Shown here in pieces: positions 33,568 through 35,799 of a DNA stretch of 35,799 nucleotides. Where the stretch lies: NCBI GenBank assembly GCA_900299195.1, contig OMIX01000041.1, positions 1 to 35,799 on the forward strand, given 5' to 3'. The translations under genes were made by a program, and so were the position numbers. Position 1 is the stretch's first letter, and each line of letters begins with the position of its first letter. The DNA is from Deltaproteobacteria bacterium. GTDB lineage: Bacteria > Bdellovibrionota > FAC87 > UBA2466. The notes under the pieces are model-generated. The model was given only the letters and a program-made list of their open reading frames with translations, made no database searches and was not told where the DNA came from.

Positions 33568-34235
33568 GCACTTACCCTCAGAAGTCCCCTATAACTTCCC
33601 TGGTCCAGAGTATTCATGGCTCTTAAAAGATTTTTCATCTCAATCCAAAACCAGATATTTTTATGTCGAGCGACATCTAAAACCAAAACTCGGTCAGAGG
33701 CCTCATGGTAAGCTGCGATGGGGGAGAAGTGCCCCCCTCGGGATTCTATGACCTGACTATAATCAAAATTAACTAAGATAACCGCGTCTAAAGAAACCAA
33801 ATGGTCTCGAATAACACTTCTCAATGCCTCCTCTGTCAGTTCGGCATCTGCAAAAGTCTTTTTGCAGGAGAAAGAAAGAGATTCGATTAAATCTTTAAGC
33901 TCACTGAGTGAAAGCCCTGGAGCCACTCCAGGCACATTTCCCAAAATTTCCGTGAGAGGTTTTAAGGTTACCTTTAGGGGGTTCAACAAAGTGTGCTGAT
34001 GATATTTTTTCTCTTTTTGCAAAGTATTGAAAGCCACCACCGAACTCGCAATGGCGCAAAAAGTAGAATGGACCTGAGGCTCAAAGTTTTGAACGAGGTC
34101 AAAGAAAGGAGCTTTGTATTTAGCTTCTTCCAAGAAAAGGCGCCCTTGTAGACTGCTAAAGGGAATATGTTGGGGCAAAAGCCCACCCTTCACAGCCGGA
34201 GTTCCTATGAGATCAGAATTAAAACCCAAAAACAT
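33564..34235 (-). CDS. Phytochelatin synthase-like gamma-glutamylcysteine peptidase/transpeptidase
   Basis: A 223-residue papain-fold protein of the phytochelatin synthase family. The catalytic triad is clear: Cys60 in PQVHSTFCAIASSVVAFNTL, His169 in GGHFSPIAAYH and Asp187 in VLVLDVARHKN; the His-Asp spacing of 18 equals that of Arabidopsis PCS1 (His162, Asp180). Plant enzymes join gamma-Glu-Cys units from glutathione; short bacterial forms like this, without the Cys-rich C-terminal domain, mostly hydrolyse glutathione or its conjugates. No signal peptide is visible, so it should be cytoplasmic. An AGGG element lies upstream of the ATG. It is first in an operon with a binding protein and a histidine kinase, an unusual context that suggests signalling rather than simple metal detoxification. 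Confidence 0.9.
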   Translation of the reverse strand: MFLGFNSDLIGTPAVKGGLLPQHIPFSSLQGRLFLEEAKYKAPFFDLVQNFEPQVHSTFCAIASSVVAFNTLQKEKKYHQHTLLNPLKVTLKPLTEILGNVPGVAPGLSLSELKDLIESLSFSCKKTFADAELTEEALRSVIRDHLVSLDAVILVNFDYSQVIESRGGHFSPIAAYHEASDRVLVLDVARHKNIWFWIEMKNLLRAMNTLDQGSYRGLLRVSA

Positions 34236-34257
34236 CCATGACCCTATTAATTAACGC

Positions 34258-34286
34258 ACTATACCATTTGATACCGTGATGTCTAA
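34258..34286 (-). promoter_or_regulatory. Probable promoter of the phytochelatin synthase-kinase operon
   Basis: On the minus strand TTAGAC (34286-34281), 17 bases, then TATAGT (34263-34258). The start would be near 34251, about 16 bases before the ATG at 34235. Confidence 0.4.
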
Positions 34287-34466
34287 TTGAATTCGAAAAG
34301 TTTCGCGCCAAAGCGGCGCATGGCGCGGGCGATGGCGCAAAAAGACAACCCAATAAACGCTGTTTTGTGCCTAAAAAAGAGCTCAGACTCGTTGGCAACC
34401 CTTGTGCAATTGCTACCTCACGAAAGAGTAAAAACTCTTAAACCACAAACTTATGAGGAGGTAACT

Positions 34467-34937
34467 ATGGCAACAACAAAACAATTCATGACTCGAATGG
34501 GGTTAGGAACTATCGCTGCTATTATTTTAGCAATGGGTGTGGGAACTCAAGCTTTAGCAACCGATTGCAATACCGATTGCGGAGCTAAAGCCAGATTCAC
34601 CTATCCTTGTCCGACGTTAAGAAATCCTGGTCGCAAATGCACAGGAAAAAATCCTGTCATCTATGGCGCTTGTGAAGTTGAAAGAGCTGTCGCGTGTGAC
34701 AACTTCTTAACCCAGGAACTCTTCGATAAGGCTAAGTCACTCTTAAGCAAAAACTTCAACGCGACCGTTTGGTCTCAATCCAATCCGGATGTTTACATGG
34801 CCGAATGTTACATCGCCGCTGAAAGCATCATAACACTGATCGGAGCTGAAGTTGGAGGGCCTTACGGAGCTGCCATTGCAGGCGGAGCAGGGCTGTTTGT
34901 AGCTCACCGTCTTTGTGAACAATCCACTAAATGGTAA
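34467..34937 (+). CDS. Small secreted protein with eight cysteines and a Gly-rich hydrophobic C-terminus
   Basis: The ATG at 34467 is chosen because AGGAGG (34456-34461) is five bases upstream and a signal peptide begins there (about residues 1-31, ending TQALA); the same frame is open upstream to 34287 but reads like non-coding leader. The mature ~125 residues contain eight cysteines (TDCNTDCG near the start, then FTYPC, GRKC, GAC, VAC, AEC and LC), enough for four disulfides. The C-terminal part has a Gly/Ala-rich hydrophobic run (ITLIGAEVGGPYGAAIAGG), which could be membrane-inserting. No family is recognised. It is monocistronic, followed by a strong terminator, and preceded by a 230-base leader region. 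A toxin, surface or binding protein are all possible. Confidence 0.7.
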   Translation: MATTKQFMTRMGLGTIAAIILAMGVGTQALATDCNTDCGAKARFTYPCPTLRNPGRKCTGKNPVIYGACEVERAVACDNFLTQELFDKAKSLLSKNFNATVWSQSNPDVYMAECYIAAESIITLIGAEVGGPYGAAIAGGAGLFVAHRLCEQSTKW

Positions 34938-34954
34938 ACGTACTGACCTAAAGA

Positions 34955-34991
34955 AAGGGGATCTCTCTTGGAGATCCCCTTATTTCTTTCC
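34955..34991 (+). terminator. Rho-independent terminator of the eight-cysteine protein gene
   Basis: A perfect 11-bp stem, AAGGGGATCTC (34955-34965) with GAGATCCCCTT (34971-34981), closes a five-base loop and is followed by a T-rich tail (ATTTCTTTC). Confidence 0.8.
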
Positions 34992-35031
34992 CATTTCCTT
35001 AAAAAATTTCCCTTTAGAGATTCATTCTTTT

Positions 35032-35083
35032 TCATAAGGGTTCAGTACACTTTCAATATTGAAGGAGTACTGAACCTTTATGA
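35032..35083. repeat. 52-bp near-perfect palindrome
   Basis: The two halves pair along 26 positions with three mismatched or wobble pairs, at the GGG/CTT step and near the centre. The core TTCAATATTGAA is itself a perfect 12-bp palindrome. No T-run follows on either strand. As RNA it would form a long hairpin; as DNA it could be a protein binding dyad or a cruciform/recombination site. Confidence 0.85.
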
Positions 35084-35282
35084 CTTTAAGAACAATTGTT
35101 AAATTTTGATCACAATTAGGAGCTCGATATTATTTATAGTGTTAAGGCAAGCGCGAGCTTCGCATATTGAGTGTCTCAAATGAAAGCGAGACAAATGTAA
35201 AAAAAACTTCACAATTGCCTACTAGAACTTCACTGTTTTTTTAGATTAAACTGAAAGAGATTTGAATCATTCTGGAGGACGT

Positions 35283-35799
35283 ATGCTGAAAGGGACGGTT
35301 CTTTTATTGACCTTTCTGTTTGTGTTTAGTTGGGCTCAAGCCGAGAGTGGAACTCCGCCGGCACCAACTGCTGTGGCAGTGACTCCATTAGCTTCAAGTC
35401 AGATGGCCATGGTAGTCTGGGCCATTTCACCCTCATCCCCCCCGGTCTCGGGTTATCAGATTGAAGCTTGTGTTGACGGCTCTCAATGTCAGACGGAAAA
35501 CGCCTCAGGGTGGGAGCGTTTTTTAGACAGGGATGGCAATTCCATTAACACACGAGCGTTGGTAATCGTTGAGCCGGGAAAAGCGTATCGTTTTCGGGTG
35601 AGAGCGCAAAATTTGAGGAGGTTCGGTCCGTGGGGAGTTGGGAGGTGGATACAGATCCCCCCAGTTCGCCCCTCTGATCCGCCCAACATTTTTGCCGGTC
35701 CACAAGACTGAAGTGTTCAACTCTCTTGGATCCAACCGCACAACAAGGGAGGAAGTGCAATTAGCGACTATCAAATTCAGTTTTCTTCTAATCGGGGTA
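35283..35799 (+). pseudogene. Secreted fibronectin type III protein, interrupted by an in-frame TGA; runs off the window
   Basis: The ATG at 35283 follows GGAGG (35274-35278) and begins a signal peptide (MLKGTVLLLTFLFVFSWAQA). Residues ~25-115 form a Fn3 domain (PTAVAVTPLASSQMAMVVWA, GYQIEACVDG, YRFRVRAQNLRRFGPWG). The frame meets TGA at 35709-35711, yet directly beyond it in the same frame continues a second Fn3 domain (SVQLSWIQPHNKGGSAISDY), open to the window end. The TGA stands where Fn3 domains of this type usually carry a small residue, commonly Gly (GDGSV-L-W), so a single GGA-to-TGA change would explain it. Other genes here stop at TGA. The gene is therefore a nonsense mutant, a sequencing error, or a truncated secreted protein of 142 residues. 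Confidence 0.75.

Larger units (their letters stand above)
34938..35282. other. Intergenic region of 345 bp: terminator, palindrome and small dyads
   Basis: No credible gene is seen here. It holds the terminator of the upstream gene, the 52-bp palindrome at 35032-35083, and further short inverted repeats (AGCTCG/CGAGCT around 35121-35159 and TGTCTC/GAGACA around 35172-35193) before the Fn3 gene. A duplicated CTTCAC phrase lies near 35206-35233. No promoter is convincing. Confidence 0.5.

Noticed and set aside
34287-34466. Sixty-residue N-terminal extension of the eight-cysteine protein
   Set aside because: The signal peptide and AGGAGG ribosome-binding site place the start at 34467; the upstream frame looks like leader sequence.
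34300-34466. c-di-GMP (GEMM) or other known riboswitch in the leader
   Set aside because: The GC-rich block and nearby hairpin do not contain the conserved GEMM, TPP, cobalamin or glycine riboswitch core motifs.
35709-35711. TGA read as glycine or selenocysteine
   Set aside because: Other clear genes in the window end in TGA (for example at 2850-2852 and 19601-19603), and I see no SECIS-like hairpin that can be supported just downstream; a mutation or read error is simpler.
1-35799. Insertion sequence, prophage or integrative element
   Set aside because: No transposase, integrase, phage gene or terminal direct repeats were seen; the tRNA-Ala has no duplicated 3' end nearby.

Overview
The window looks like part of a chromosome from a Gram-negative, flagellated, moderately AT-rich bacterium, most likely of the Bdellovibrio-like lineage (Bdellovibrionota, formerly deltaproteobacteria). 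The pointers are the FlbD-MotA-MotB order, an ftsQ-ftsA-ftsZ cluster, several lipoproteins and outer-membrane or secreted proteins, frequent GTG/TTG starts and very tight gene packing. This placement is inferred from gene content and style, not from a search. I saw no insertion sequence, prophage or CRISPR array.

Layout. 1-0.65 kb: the start of a membrane-anchored protein and a small lipoprotein, both on the minus strand. 0.8-2.1 kb: a secreted S1/P1-type nuclease and a tRNA-Ala(TGC). 2.1-6.5 kb: two DPM1-like GT2 glycosyltransferases flanking a tandem pair of GT-C-like membrane proteins, which together could build and use polyprenyl-phosphate sugars in the periplasm. 6.5-9.3 kb: three exported proteins of unknown function, one with 12 cysteines. 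9.5-10.8 kb: a VKOR-DsbA fusion that could supply disulfides to the many cysteine-bearing exported proteins here. 10.8-16.4 kb: a LOG-family protein and a GT4 glycosyltransferase, then ftsQ, ftsA, ftsZ and a strong terminator. 16.4-18.5 kb: a small exported protein facing the flbD-motA-motB stator operon. 18.6-21.5 kb: a PduO-type cobalamin adenosyltransferase, then an SmtB-like ArsR regulator translationally coupled to a cytochrome c-FTR1 permease fusion. 21.5-24.3 kb: a GT4 glycosyltransferase and a methyltransferase. 24.4-31.0 kb: a predicted outer-membrane barrel protein in an operon with a 1966-residue lipoprotein made of eleven Ig-like repeats plus a seven-repeat FG-GAP propeller. 31.0-34.2 kb: an unusual overlapping operon of a phytochelatin-synthase-like enzyme, a periplasmic binding protein and a histidine kinase. 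34.4-35.8 kb: a small Cys-rich exported protein, a 52-bp palindrome and a fibronectin type III gene interrupted by an in-frame TGA.

The most unusual items are the phytochelatin synthase/binding protein/kinase operon, the metal-sensor-coupled cytochrome-permease fusion with a dyad over its start codon, the mosaic tandem repeats of the giant lipoprotein, and the nonsense-interrupted Fn3 gene next to the palindrome. Functions are assigned from motifs read by eye, without database searches.
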